Below are positions 12,884 to 25,055 of a DNA stretch of 64,000 nt, one piece after another. Within the stretch, counting starts at the first letter, position 1. Each line of letters starts with the position of its first letter. The notes beneath the pieces were generated by a model that saw nothing but the letters and a program-made list of their open reading frames with translations, was not told where the DNA came from and ran no database searches. The translations under genes were made by a program, and so were the position numbers. Source of the DNA: Hyperoodon ampullatus (taxonomy: Eukaryota; Chordata; Mammalia; Artiodactyla; Ziphiidae); assembly GCA_949752795.1 (NCBI GenBank), contig OX457058.1, positions 155,816,353 through 155,880,352 on the forward strand. Direction: 5' to 3'.

Positions 12884-13096
12884 GGCTTCCCTGGTGGCGC
12901 AGTGGTTGAGAGTCTGCCTGCCGATGCAGGGGACACGGGTTCGTGCCCCGGTCTGGGAAGATCCCACGTGCCGTGGAGCGGCTGGGCCCGTGAGCCACGG
13001 CTGCTGAGCCTGCGTGTCCGGAGCCTGTGCTCCGCAACGGGAGAGGCCACAACAGTGAGAGGCCCGCGTACCACAAAAAAAAAAAAAAAAAAAAAG
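12884..13096 (+). mobile_element. CHR-type SINE, full length
   Basis: Starts with GGCTTCCCTGGTGGCGCAG and ends in an A-run. Ten-base duplication GGAAACTGAG at 12874-12883 and 13097-13106. Confidence 0.95.
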
Positions 13097-14147
13097 GGAA
13101 ACTGAGAGGACCGTTGAGACACTTTGATAGCATCTCCATTTTGGGGCGCATCCAGGTCAGTGGACTGGCCTCATTGAACAGGGTGTCAACCAGTGCATTG
13201 TTTTCAAACTCACCTGGTGAGTCACATGTGGCATGAGCTACTAGTTCTTTGCTGTAGGGCAATGTATTGGCCTGGATTGATTGAAAATTTAAGAAACAAA
13301 CAAAAACCAAAATTGGTTCCTCACCACAAAGACTTGGAAAATCCATGATCTAGTTAAAGAACCTTGTTTTACATAAGAGAAGATAGAGGATTTATCTAAC
13401 AAAGTCTAGAAAAGATAGTGGCAGAACCACAATAATACTGTACCAACAATTTTTTTTTTAATTAAGAAAACTATGCCCAACATACTCTGTTTTCTAACAC
13501 AAGGAAAGCATGCAATACATTTTAGAAATATTTCATTAAAAATATTAAACATTCGAAGTCTTTGGGCTTTTAAAGGTTTACCCTTTCCTCCACAGAGTCC
13601 CCATTTCAAGTGAGGTTTTGCTCTGTATAGAGACACAACTGTACCACCCCACAGAAAACATTTTACACTCAAAGTTTTATTGCTCTCTTGAGGCATTATT
13701 TTGTTTCTGGGAACTCTTAAAGAATATAGGGTCACGCTAAATGGCAATTTTTTGGGTCAGTTTTGCCCAAGGCACTCTCTAATAGTGAACTAGGTACTGA
13801 AACACCTTTTGTGGGCCCTTCTGATGCAGTTTGGGGCACTATTGTGATAATAGTCTAGATGGGGGCTCCACAACTAATGGAATGCTAGGGGCCTCAAAGC
13901 ATGTCTAAGCCTCCTTCAGTGCCCAGTTTATTCCACCGAATGGTGTGGGCCCAGGTAGAGCAGAGCCTAGATGTGCCCTTTGGACACCCCTGTACCCACT
14001 TCCATGAGGTTCATGGACAGATAAAACAACAAATGGCTGGACACTTCTCCCACTGCCCTGCTTAGGTTAGACTGGTTTTCTCTTACGGGTTGAGGTTTTG
14101 AACCAGCTGGAAGTAGAGACTATCATGGTTGTCACAACACCACACCT

Positions 14148-14188
14148 GTTTTACAGGTGAGCTAATAAGAGTATCTCACCTGTAAAAC
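14148..14188. repeat. 14-bp perfect inverted repeat (hairpin)
   Basis: GTTTTACAGGTGAG at 14148-14161 and CTCACCTGTAAAAC at 14175-14188, with a 13-nt spacer. Confidence 0.9.
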
Positions 14189-14345
14189 ATTACACTTTTA
14201 TCTCATTGGGTCCTCACCATAATCCTATAGAATTGGCAAGACAACTACTATTAGATACTTTGTTTTAAGGAAGGACGATAAAGGCCTCAAAGAGATGAAC
14301 AGATGCTGATTTTATCCCCAAACTAAAACTCAAATCCACCCACAT
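14185..14345 (-). mobile_element. MIR-like relic
   Basis: TATCTCATTGGGTCCTCACC and AATCCTATAGAATTGGCAAG fit the reverse MIR tail. Confidence 0.55.
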
Positions 14346-14389
14346 GTGTCCTTCTCCATTGTCACTGTCCGATTCTACACCACCATCAT

Positions 14390-15040
14390 CCGTCACCTGG
14401 ACAATGGTGGAAGCCTAGCAACAGTCTCCTTGCTTCACTCTTAGACCTTCCAATTGATTATTTACATAAATGTCAGAGTGCTTTTTTAAAAAAGTATAAA
14501 TCATATAATATCACTGTAAGCTTAAAATCCTTTCATGGTTCCTATATATTTTTTAGATTAAAGTCCAAACTTTGTGGCAAGGTTTGCAAAGCCCACCACG
14601 ATCTAGCACTTGACCACCTTTGCAACCTCATCTTATGCTGCTCTCCCCTTACTCCTGATCCATTGGCCCCAACAGCTTTCAGACTCCTCAGGCTCTTGCC
14701 CTTGCCAATCTCTCCTTTCCCATCCTCCCAATGGCTAACTTGTGGTCATTTGCATTTTTAATTCCGCTTCCTCAAGAGGACATCCCTGAATCTTCAGTCT
14801 AAATGAGCCCTTCCCACTTTCTCTTTGCTATTATACCAGCCTGATCTTGTCTTCACAGAGCTTGACACAGTTCACAGTTACGTTCACCTGTGGGCCTCTT
14901 TGTTTGAGGGCTGTCTCCCTCACCTGACTGCAAGGTTGATGAGGACAAGATCCAAGGAAACTTGGTTTACCAGCGACTGTTCAGCACATAGCTCACTGCC
15001 TGCCTCAGAGCCGGACTGCTATACATATTTGTTAAATAAA
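14390..15040 (+). mobile_element. L2 LINE relic
   Basis: TTAGATTAAAGTCCAAACTT, AAGCCCACCACGATCTAGCA and GGACATCCCTGAATCTTCAG in L2 order; its 3' end meets the CHR SINE at 15049. Confidence 0.82.
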
Positions 15041-15048
15041 AAGGGGGA

Positions 15049-15263
15049 GGGCTTCCCTGGTGGCGCAGTGGTTGAGAGTCCACCTGCCGATGCAAGGGAC
15101 ATGGGTTCGTGCCCCGGTCCGGGAAGATCCCACATGCCACAGAGCGGCTGGGCCCGTGAGCCATGGCCGCTGAGCCTGTGCGTCCGGAGCCTGTGCTCCG
15201 CAATGGGAGAGGCCACAACAGTGAGAGGCCTGCGTACCGCAAAAAAAAAAAAAAAAAAAAAAA
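15049..15263 (+). mobile_element. CHR-type SINE, full length, in the 3' end of an L2
   Basis: Complete element with a pure A-run of 23. Flanks AAAAAGGGGG are duplicated on both sides. It sits where the older L2 relic 14390-15040 ends. Confidence 0.94.
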
Positions 15264-15727
15264 GGGGGTGGGGGAGGGGGTGATGATGGGCCGAAGAAGG
15301 CACAGATGGGCAAGGGTAGTGTGAGGCAGTGCCACTCTGCCTCTGAAATGATTCCTAATTCCCTTTGGTTTTGTTCTTACTTAAAACACGACCAAGGGTC
15401 CTGGAAGAGCATGCAGCTGAACACGTAGTGGGAGCTTAGTACACGTTTGAATACATGAACCAGTGTGTAATGAAAGAATGAATGGTATGTATGCATCAGA
15501 ACAGATTCCCCTGCTGGGCTTTCTTTATGTATATGGTGTTAGAATATCACTGTCCCCAAGTTGCACTATCCTCTTCCCTGCTTTCAGTGGACCAGAGACC
15601 CCCCCTCCCCTGCGCCCACTGCTGCACTTGAATCAGATAGCCTCTGACCTATCATTTTCCCTTTCTCTTGCCACTGCAGAAGTCTGTTCTGAGTGAGGAA
15701 GCAGCTTGGTTATAAAACAAAGGCTCT

Positions 15728-15791
15728 CTGTGCATCCGGAGCCTGTGCTCCGCAACGGGAGAGGCCACAACAGTGAGAGGCCCGCGTACCA

Positions 15792-15830
<39 letters not shown>
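15728..15830 (+). mobile_element. CHR-type SINE, 5' truncated, with very long A-tail
   Basis: Only the last part of the body is present (TGCATCCGGAGCCTGTGCTC to CCCGCGTACCAC), followed by about 38 A. Duplication ACAAAGGCTCT at 15717-15727 and 15830-15840, so this is a genuine truncated insertion and not a later deletion. Confidence 0.92.
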
Positions 15831-15831
<1 letters not shown>

Positions 15832-16022
15832 AAAGGCTCTGATTTTTTTTTTCCTGAAAAATACCATCAGGACGAAGGCTATGATTAATACACATAATTG
15901 AAATAAATGGCAGCTAACTGCAGAAAACCATCTCCCAGCTGTTGGAGGAAGGAAATTGCCGACAGCCGGTTCCCATTGAGTGGCTAGCAAAGGAGAGGAG
16001 CCGGTAGGAGCAGGAGAGGCTA

Positions 16023-16145
16023 CACATCACCATCCCGCAGCGCTCCAGGGCTGCTGCTTTTGCCACATCACCATCCCGCAGCGCTCCAGGGCTGCTGCTT
16101 TTGCCACATCACCATCCCGCAGCGCTCCAGGGCTGCTGCTTTTGC
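16023..16145. repeat. 41-bp minisatellite, three perfect copies
   Basis: Units start at 16023, 16064 and 16105 and are identical. Each contains CCCGCAGCGCTCCAGGGCTG and ends TGCTTTTGC. Confidence 0.97.
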
Positions 16146-16429
16146 CAGAGATGCCCTGAGGGCTCTGTCTCATGTGTGAGCTTCTCCATCAAATTGTAGT
16201 GTCATCGCTTTTTAGGGCTGGGGCTTGGAGCTGGGCTTTCTATGTCTGGGGATGACTTGGCAGTAGGTATCTCTGTCCTACAGAATGGGCTTTTAGAATC
16301 CTTCTGTCGCCGGCAGCATTACTGCAAACCCCAGGCTGAATCTCCTTATAAGGAGACAAGATGCTTCTTGACCTGTGTCATTACCTTCTTCTCCCCTTTC
16401 CTTGTTCATCCGTCCTATGCCAGTGGGAT

Positions 16430-16575
16430 GGGGAGAGCAGTGGGGAGGAAGAAGATCTGGATTCTTGCTATGAGTCTGCTCTGTGATCCCGACAGACCTT
16501 TCGCCTTCCTAGGCCTTAGTCTGCTCAGTCTATGTAATATGAGATATCAGACTGGAAGATTTCTGTCCTCTCAGT
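16430..16575 (+). mobile_element. MIR-like relic, partial
   Basis: TAGGCCTTAGTCTGCTCAGT with flanking MIR-like order. Confidence 0.5.
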
Positions 16576-16642
16576 TCTAAGAGTCTGTTAGAAAAAAAAA
16601 AAAAAAGATATACTTACAAATTATAAATGTATATATATTACA

Positions 16643-16664
16643 TTTATCTATCTATCTATCTAGA
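16643..16664. repeat. (TATC)n tract
   Basis: TTATCTATCTATCTATCTAG, about five units. Confidence 0.9.
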
Positions 16665-17084
16665 TTTTTATCTCCTACTGCCTTTCTTCTCAGCCCACTG
16701 TTTTACATTTAGCACCCCAAGAGTTATATGGCCCTTGTGACAGTGTTAATATGTGTCTGGCTAAACTAGTACCTAGATCAGGTGAAGGACTTTATGAACA
16801 CATAAATCAGAAGACAAGAAACCTGAAGCTAGACATTCACCCAGCACACCCACACCATTATTACCAAGAATGTGAGTGCGGAACTCAGGCCTGTACATGC
16901 TGGGAAGTCAGCTGAAGGACAGTGTCGGCAGCACACCAGCTTTGGAGTTCAGTGCACCGCAATTGCCATCCCTCTGGAAGATCGTGTGCTCTGTGAATGC
17001 TGATCCTGGAAGTGCAGGCTCTGAACATCAGGGCCTAGAGAACAGCTGGGAGAGAATGTTCTCCCAGAAGAGCTCTCCTTTGTG

Positions 17085-17235
17085 AGCTCCCTCCGTGTGC
17101 TCTATGCTGTTTCGTCGTCTCTTTTTATCCTCAAACAATCCAAGAAGTAACGCTCTCTTCCTTCTATGAATAAGAAAACTGAGGATCAGGGATATTAGCT
17201 GCTTTTATTCAAGGTTCCCCTGTTAGTTTGCAGGC
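17085..17235 (-). mobile_element. MIR-like relic, diverged
   Basis: TATGAATAAGAAAACTGAGG followed by degraded reverse MIR core. Confidence 0.5.
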
Positions 17236-17739
17236 ATCAGTAGTAACATTTTTTTAGTGCTTTAGTGCCAAAGAAGAAAAACCAATTTCTTTCTTCAAAT
17301 AGAAGAGGACTTCTGGAGGGGTTAAATGGGGAATATAGCATTATTAGAACTTCAGGAATTTTGCTTCTCTCTCTGCCCTCTGGTTATCCTTGTGACTTTC
17401 ATGTGTGACACCCTAATGCAGTGGCTGTGTTCTACCAGTCAATTTTGGAACCTTATATAATGGACCTTTAAACCCATTACTGTTGCAACCAAGATTGTCT
17501 CCTTGAGGAATTCCATCAGAGAGGGAGGGGCATTATCCAGAAGCCAGAAGTCTTCGCCTGCTGCTTGCATTTTCCACAGAGCTCCTCCTCTACCTCAGTT
17601 GAGAGTCATAGGATGTTAGTGAGATCAAAAGCCATTGAGCATTGGGGAAAGGTCGAGGACCCCTGCCCTCTCGTCACACCTTTTCATATGGATGACCCTG
17701 CTTCTAAAATTATATTTTGAATTTTCCACTTATTCTCAC

Positions 17740-18358
17740 TGCTATGGACTGAACATCTGTCCTTCTTCCCCCAATCCCTCAAATTCATATGTTGAAGCCC
17801 TAATGCCCAATATGATGGTATTTGAAGGGACTTGCCTGGTGGTCCAGTGGTTAAGAATCCACCTTCCAATGCAGGGGACATGGGTTCAATCCCTGGTCGG
17901 GGAACTAAGATCCCACGTGCCGCGGGGCAACTAAGCCCGTGCATTGCAACTACTGAGCACGCGGTCCACAGCTAGAGAGAAGCCCACGAGCCACAGCAGA
18001 GGATCCTGCATGCTGCAATGAAGATCCCGCGTGCCGCAACTAAGACCCAATGCAGCCAAAAATAAATAAATATTTTAAAAAATGATGGTGTTCGGAGATG
18101 AGACCTTTGGGAGCGATCAGGTTTATACAGGGTCATGAGGGCAGAGCCCCCGTGGTGGGATCAGTACCTTCAAAGAAGAGGAAGAGAGCACACTTTCTTT
18201 CTCCATCATGTGAGGATACAGCAAGAAGATGGCCACCTGCAAACCAGGACCTTGATCTTGGACTTCCCAGCCTCTAGAACTGAGAGAAACAAGTGTCTGT
18301 TGTTTGACGCCACCCAGTCTATGGTATTTTGTTATAGCAGCCCACGTTGACTAAGACA
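17740..18358 (+). mobile_element. MST-type MaLR LTR split by a SINE
   Basis: The LTR begins TGCTATGGACTGAACATCTG and ends GCAGCCCACGTTGACTAAGA, with internal segments TTCATATGTTGAAGCCCTAA and CTTGATCTTGGACTTCCCAG that fit the MST (ERVL-MaLR) solo LTR consensus as I recall it. A CHR SINE occupies 17828-18082. No internal viral coding sequence is attached. Confidence 0.82.
17828..18082 (+). mobile_element. Older, longer CHR-type SINE within the MST LTR
   Basis: Starts GGGACTTGCCTGGTGGTCCA and ends CAATGCAGCCAAAAATAAAT with an AAATA tail. The LTR sequence ATGATGGTATTTG / ATGATGGTGTTCG is repeated on both sides. This is the more diverged, longer subfamily. Confidence 0.88.
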
Positions 18359-18954
18359 CTTGCCTTGTAGGTGAAAGAGGGCTAGGAGATATCTTACAGG
18401 CATGGGATTTCTTATTTTTATTCTCTTGGGAATCAGTTAGCAAGTTGGCATACTGGTGGTAGGGCCTGAAGAGAGGAGTAAAACACCAAGTGCATTTGAA
18501 ACAATTCCAACTTTGAGACACTTTTTATCATTTCAGACAAATGAAGATAGAATGTTTACTGAGGTGGTGCCCTGGCCGTTTACGTAATATTTGGATAGCA
18601 CGGTTCTTAGCTGCATGCAGATAATGTGTTAGATGGCTAGAAAAATAACCTGCTTGAACTGCTTCTGATTTATTCCCCCTCCCTCTCATGTCTTTGTTCA
18701 CAGTAAGCACATCAATATAGAGCAGCTAGGAAATGAACATTTCTTTATGAGAGGTACAGGTGGGTTCTGGTGGACGCTACTGCATCTCAGAATAGCAGAT
18801 ATGGCAGAAGGGGGAATCATTGAAAAAGCAGGCCCACCCTTTCCCAGAGTGGATGGTGGTGGTGTTTGTTGGTGTCTGGGAATCAGAATATGGAGGAAGA
18901 TGAGAGGACTGTCTTAGTTTATGGTTGGAGATTACATTGAAAGCCAAGTAAGAT

Positions 18955-18976
18955 GATCATGATGATGATGATGATT
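18955..18976. repeat. (GAT)n tract
   Basis: ATCATGATGATGATGATGAT, about six units, at the edge of a MIR relic. Confidence 0.85.
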
Positions 18977-19165
18977 TGTCAAATGGTTACTATATGCCAG
19001 GCTCTGCTCTAAATGCTTTACATGTGTTCATTTGTATCTCACCACAACCCTAGGTGAGACTTGCTGTTATGGTGTTATTACACCCATTTTATAGGTGTGG
19101 AAACGGAGGCTTAGAGAGTTTAAATAACTTCCCAAGTTCACATCGGTTAACCATGAGGGTCAGGA
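18977..19165 (-). mobile_element. MIR relic
   Basis: TACTATATGCCAGGCTCTGC, CACCACAACCCTAGGTGAGA and TTATAGGTGTGGAAACGGAG in reverse MIR order. Confidence 0.85.
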
Positions 19166-20379
19166 TAAGAGCTTTCCTCAACTCCCAGCGAGATACTGAA
19201 CAAGTTAAGAGTCTCCATCAGTTTGGGAAGGACTGTGATTCTGAAAGTTCTCATCTTTCTCTCAACTTCAGAAAGACCTGCCAGTATTTTAAAGGAATGT
19301 TTAATTCCTTTGAGTTATAAGCTGTCAGAGTAAGGAGGAACATGGGCTTGGGTGGAGATTGAATCTGAGTCATGTTCAGTCTAGTTCCTGAACTAGAAAG
19401 GCAGAGAACTAACAACATTTAGAGGAGATATGTTTTGGAGCCCTATTTGCTCTTGCATTGTCCCCCAGTTATGTGAAGCACCTAGAAAAATTTCTTTCTG
19501 TTTTTCAGATGAGAAGCATGAAGAAATGAGTTAGCATTTTCTTCTCCTTAATAAAATCCCTTAAGTGTTGACTTCACTAATTATGTATTTTCCTAATTTA
19601 GTTATGTTAAGCTAAAATTTACCTTTGAACATTGTGGGTTGGGGAGGATTTATAAAACAAAATGAGAAAATGGCTATTCTGTGGGGTCGGGTCAGTAAAT
19701 TAGTACCCATCCCAGCTACTTCAGAGCAATTATTTGTATTCAAGTAACAAGTGCACTAATTTCAAAAGAATATCCATTTTTAAGTCTCTTGCAAGATTCT
19801 CACATACATATAGCAGAGCTCTTTCTTCCCTTATATCCTTGGAGATAATAAATGAGCATTTCTTTCAAAAAGCATTTGTTAATTTTTAAAATTCAGTCAT
19901 ACTGATCTTTCTTCCAATTAGGATGAATTAGTGAGATTTTATTCTGTTACATTGTGTGTAAGTACTGTTGTCCTCATTTGAATCATTAGCTTTTACCTCA
20001 ATGCCGTCTGTTTTGGTTGATGCATTTGCTTACGTCTGTTATTTGCGATAGCATTTAGGAAGCTGACACTTTTGAGTGAGGTGGACTGATCTCTGAAATG
20101 AATTTGGACATTTGGACACTTATGACAGTGGGGTTGGCACTATACGGGTGGTAGACTCTTACAGATTTAAATACAGAGTTTATACTTACAGCCTATTAGT
20201 TCTAAAACATTGGTCCTCTGAGATGAGACTTTTCTGGTTGGCAATAAAATACTTCATTTTGCAATTTAAAGTTAAAAGGTGAAATGGGATGGAGCTGGGT
20301 CGATGCCCTATGGTCCTTCTGAATTAGTGATTACTTGGAAATCCCCACCCCCCAAGAGATCCCAGGATGAACAACTTTT

Positions 20380-20600
20380 TAATTTTATTTATTTATTTAT
20401 TTATTTTTATGGTACGCAGGCCTCTCACTGTTGTGGCCTCTCCTGTTGCGGAGCACAGGCTCCGGATGCGCAGGCTCAGCGGCCATGGCTCACAGGCCCA
20501 GCCGCTCCGCGGCATGTGGGATCTTCCCGGACTGGGGCACGAACCCATGTCCCCTGTGTTGGCAGGCGGACTCTCAACCACTGCGCCACCAGGGAAGCCC
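20380..20600 (-). mobile_element. CHR-type SINE with (ATTT)n tail
   Basis: Full body. The tail has become (ATTTATTT)n instead of pure T. Duplication TGAACAACTTTT at 20368-20379 and 20601-20612. Confidence 0.93.
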
Positions 20601-21169
20601 TGAACAACTTTTGAGATAGCATTCACTGCACTCAATTCTTACCCAAGACAAAACCCTTGCGTGACTTAGGACAATGAACAGACATGTTTCAAAATGGTGA
20701 TGGCACAAGTATTGAAAGGATACTTTGGTATATCTCATTCACTTTCTGTAGGCGTTTTGTTCTGTGATGGTTAATTTATCATGTGAAATTCAGTTGATTT
20801 ATCTTGTGGTCCTGCAGAAGCCTTTCACTGTGGCCAGAGGACATGCCTGGGAATCTGGGGCCTGGGAATTCCCTCAGAGGATTTTTCTCTCTTCCTTTTG
20901 GCCTCACAAAGTAATCTTGAGCTTTGGGAAAAAAATCCTAGGAGAACTGAACAGCCTTCTGCTGACTTCCCCACTCTCTTGGAGCTTATAAACAGCACAG
21001 CTTTTATGGTACAAGACCTCCTCCCCCCGCCCCTCCTCTCCCATGAGTGCAGGATGATTTGGGTACAGAGCAGGGAAGGCGCTCGGGGTTATTAGCAAGT
21101 CCTCTTCTTCCCCCAAGGCCACGAGCTCACAAGATTTGTAGGAGAAATGTTCTGGATTGTGTATTTCTT

Positions 21170-21377
21170 TCTTTTTTTTTTTTTTGTGGTACGCCGGCCT
21201 CTTACTGTTGTGGCCTCTCCCATTGCAGAGCACAGGCTCCGGACGCGCAGGCTCAGCAGCCATGGCTCACGGGCCCAGCCGCTCCGCGGCATGTGGGATC
21301 CTCCCAGACTGGGGCACGAACCCGTGTCCCCTGCATCGGCAGGTGGACTCTCAACCACTGCGCCACCAGGGAAGCCC
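21170..21377 (-). mobile_element. CHR-type SINE, full length
   Basis: T-rich tail, then the body ending GGGAAGCCC. Perfect 17-bp duplication TGGATTGTGTATTTCTT at 21153-21169 and 21378-21394. Confidence 0.95.
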
Positions 21378-21534
21378 TGGATTGTGTATTTCTTGACCTT
21401 TACATATTTTTATCTTTTAAACTTTGCAAGGCAGAAGCTTTGTCTTAGAAATTGTTGTTCTTTTGTACTAAGATCCTTTGAAGTAGCTGATATGACTTGT
21501 TTTAATATTTAAAGTGTAATTTTTCGTAGGCTGC

Positions 21535-21775
21535 TAATAGTGAGCATTACTGTTTATTAATTACTTACTAATGACCCCAGCACAGTGCTAAAGGCTTTCC
21601 ATATATTATGTCATTTAGCCTCGACAGCAAGCCTATGACTTACAAGTTATTATTTTTTTCTGATTTGCTGATGAGTAAACTGAGGCTTAAGGAAGTTAAG
21701 TAATTTGCTGAAAAATCAGATGACTTCTAAGGAGAGGTGGGATTCTGTCTGACTCCAAAGCTTGAGCAATGTTTC
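21535..21775 (-). mobile_element. MIR relic
   Basis: CCCCAGCACAGTGCTAAAGG, GATGAGTAAACTGAGGCTTA and GGATTCTGTCTGACTCCAAA. Confidence 0.83.
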
Positions 21776-23099
21776 AGCACTGCCTGTTTTAAAAAAATAT
21801 ATTCTGTTATGTTAACCCTATGTTTTCCTTATTACTGGGCTACAGAACTCAGATTTCATGAGAATTTGTGGTTCTGATCTCTCGAATTCTTCAGTAGCCT
21901 TGATTATTGACCCTTCTCTCTTTCCAGTAGAGAGGAAGAGTTGTTTTAAAATGGGTGTCTGTTTACTTAAGAAAGGCCTTTGGCTATCTCTAAAGTGTGG
22001 AAAATTCTTTTTGTCCACCAACATGTGAATACTCTCAAATTGTTAGTTGATTTGTTTGCTGACATGTTTTAGTCCCCCTCCCTTTATGTAGAGAGCATAA
22101 AGGACTGGCTATAGTAGATTCCATTTTCTACACTAGCACACATGCCCCTCCCTGTGCAACTAGGGGAATAACAAGAACATGATTGGAAAGGAGGTTCATG
22201 GTTATAGGGCTGGACACCCAGTGGGCATATAATGAATCCTTGATTATTGTGCCTTCTCCTTGGCTTTCAGCCCATGTAGATTTTCTCTGGGCTGTAGCTG
22301 AGAGCTGACACCTGCAGATTTGTTTGCTTTACATATGTAGCTAATAGTCAAAATGCTTTCTCCACCTCACATGGAGGCAAGGCAAGCATTATGCAGAGTC
22401 AGAATTGACAGTTGCTAGGAGATGGGGTTTGAGGGACTCTATGGAGTTACCCCAACCAAAAACAAAATAGTCCTTCCAAAGCCTGAAATATCCCAATTGG
22501 GGCTTGATTCCATTGGATTGAGCGATACACCTTTCTTAAAGAAATGCAATTTTTTCTCACATGGAGGGGTAACTGTTATGTCCCTAACATAATATTATAA
22601 TCTTTGGTGCCCCCAAAGGATATTAAATCTAATAAGTAAGATGCATTATGCTTTGTCAAGGAAGGTTAGGGTTGTGTTCTTGTTTTTTGTTTGATTTTTT
22701 TGTTTTACAGTTTAGCCTTTGATTGATAGGACAGTAGGGATGCCAATATCACATGCCAAAGGAAAGTCACTGGCAACCTCCTTGCTCTTTCCAGGGAGGC
22801 AAGCACCTTTTCCACTTAGCCTGGATTGCCTGCATCTGGGAAGGACTCAGACAAAGAAGACCCTACATGCAGGAGCTGAAGGGAGCCTTTCTTACCTCCA
22901 GACCTGCAGGATACAGTTTATTCCCCCACAGGAAGTGAAGCAGGAATGATTCTTGGCAGTCGGCCATAGCTTTAGAACTTCCTCAAGCCTGAATCCCTGG
23001 GAGCCTGAAGTAGGCTTTGAGGCTTCAGATGAGGCATCGAGTGATTGATCTCACTCCATGTGTGCATGAGGCTTGAGGTTACCCGGTGAGGCAGTACAG

Positions 23100-23330
23100 G
23101 GCGGGGGTAAAGAGTGAAAGCTTTTGGGTCAGCGGAACCTGGTTTTGAGCCCTAATGCTGCCTCTTACCAACTGAGCCACCAAAGACAGATTACAAAGCC
23201 TCAACCCTCATGTCTGTAGAACAAAGACTACGAGAGCGCTTGCCCCTCAGAGTTGTGATAGACCAGAGAAGGAGGTGAGCGTGGTGCTCAGCGCATGGCC
23301 AGACCTCCAGAACCAGTTGCTGCCATTATT
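23100..23330 (+). mobile_element. MIR-like relic, diverged
   Basis: AAGCTTTTGGGTCAGCGGAA, ACCTGGTTTTGAGCCCTAAT and TGTCTGTAGAACAAAGACTA keep MIR order weakly. Confidence 0.55.
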
Positions 23331-24855
23331 ATTAAACAGTGAAAAGCTAAGTATAAGGAAACAAACCGCTTGGAGTTACTGCACCTGGGGAACCACTTAG
23401 AACCCTGGGAAAAGGAACTTGACCTCCAGAAACACTCAACTTTTCTCAGATTCACTTCCTTGGTATAGCTTGTTAGATGGGGAATTCTAACCATAGTGTG
23501 TAGGTTTCCTTCACTTCTCTAACCAGGGGTGTCACCCTGTCTGCGTAGTTCGTGTCATGTTCAGTATGGACAGAGAAATGAAATGCATCTTTCACAAGTC
23601 TGCAGAAAACAGTCATCATGGGCCTTCCTAAAATGTCCAGAGTTAAACAGGTGTATCATTGTTTTTCCCCTTCAAAATCAATGTCAAAACTTAAGAAAAG
23701 AATTTTCTTTTGTCTGTAGACACGTATGTTTGTTTGCAATTCAATCACAAAATACTGAGAATGCTCTGATCTCCCTGTGGATGGATGAATATATTCATCT
23801 CCCCAAAGGTGTTTTAAAGTCAGTGTCAGATAAAGTTATCCATGTATTTCAGAGATGGGAAAGGGATGCTGTTTTCCAGGCAGGAATGATACAAAAAGTG
23901 TGTTTGTGGAGACTTCAGAGGCCCTTGAAGGGTCGGTCTGAGGCTGTTGCCAGGTGGTGGGCTCATCTGTGTTACTGAGACAAGGGGCTTCTCTTTCACA
24001 GAGCCCCTGGACCACTTGTAATGCTTGTCAGGGCTCGAGGAGAGTGGAGAGACATTTTATATATCACCAGCTATTGCATGCCATCACTTCTTCTTCTCTG
24101 GTCCTCTTTATTTTCCCCCACCAGCATGGTTTCTCAGATTTATTAACAGCCTTTTCAATGACTTCTGCAGCCATCAGGAAGAGAAATAAAGAGGCCTGGG
24201 AGAATCTGATCTTCTTGTGCTTGTCCCTCTTTACTGTCTTGGTTTTTCTTTTGCTTCCCCTCCTTTTTTTTTTTCTTTTCTTTTTAAGAAAATTTGATGT
24301 TGCTCCTTTGCATTAAGCTACAGTTTCTTTCCCCCTCCTTCCTCCTCTTTTTACTGCTTTTAATTGTTTTGGTGCTTTTGTTTTTCCCTGGACCTGAGAA
24401 CGAGGGGAGAGGTCAGCTGGCAGAAGAGGGGCTGTACACCATTGATAAGGCTTTCAGGAGATTGCATTGAAGTCATTAAGCAGCATTCCCTCCCTGAAGT
24501 CCTAGAGTCTCCACTGCTGCAGGGGGAAGAGAAAAGGAAGCTCAGAGAGTAGAAGAGGTAACCCACATCGAGGGAGTGGCTTAGCCATGAGACCTCTGAG
24601 CAGCACACTGCTTACCCAGAGCCCTTCTCCAGGGATAGGTATTGCCCAGTGCCAGCTCTTGTGACTCTGGGACATTGATGTAAATGTGCATCTGGATGAG
24701 ACACACATGCAGGAGGCCTTGGAGAAAGGACTCAAGTGAGAGTTAGGCATCCAGCATCCTGGAGATCAAAGTTCTGGAGTTTTCCCTTCTGTTATCGGGT
24801 TCATGTGTCCACCCCATAGTTATTTCGCAACTAACTCACTTATATAAAAATCAGA

Positions 24856-25055
24856 GGGCTTCCCTGGTGGTGTAGTGGTTGGGAGTCCGCCTGCCGGTGT
24901 GGGGGACGCGGGTTCGTGCCCCGGTCCGGGAGGATCCCGCATGCCGTGGAGCGGCTGGGCCTGTGAGCCACGGCCGCTGGGCCTGCGCGTCTGGAGCCTG
25001 TGCTCCGTGGCGGGAGAGGCCACGGCAGTGAGAGGCCTGCGTACCGCAGGAAAAA
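24856..25055 (+). mobile_element. CHR-type SINE, diverged, full length
   Basis: GGGCTTCCCTGGTGGTGTAG to GCGTACCGCAGGAAAAA. Duplication AAAAATCAGA at 24846-24855 and 25056-25065. It carries several changes not seen in the other copies (GGTGTGGGGGACGCGGG). Confidence 0.92.

Noticed and set aside
12884..12970. tRNA-like head with A-box and B-box words
   Set aside because: This is the tRNA-derived head of a SINE, repeated at many loci and lacking a full cloverleaf; not a tRNA gene.
18957..18976. Evenly spaced short repeat considered as a CRISPR-like array
   Set aside because: It is a trinucleotide microsatellite; the genome is mammalian and no repeat-spacer structure exists in the window.
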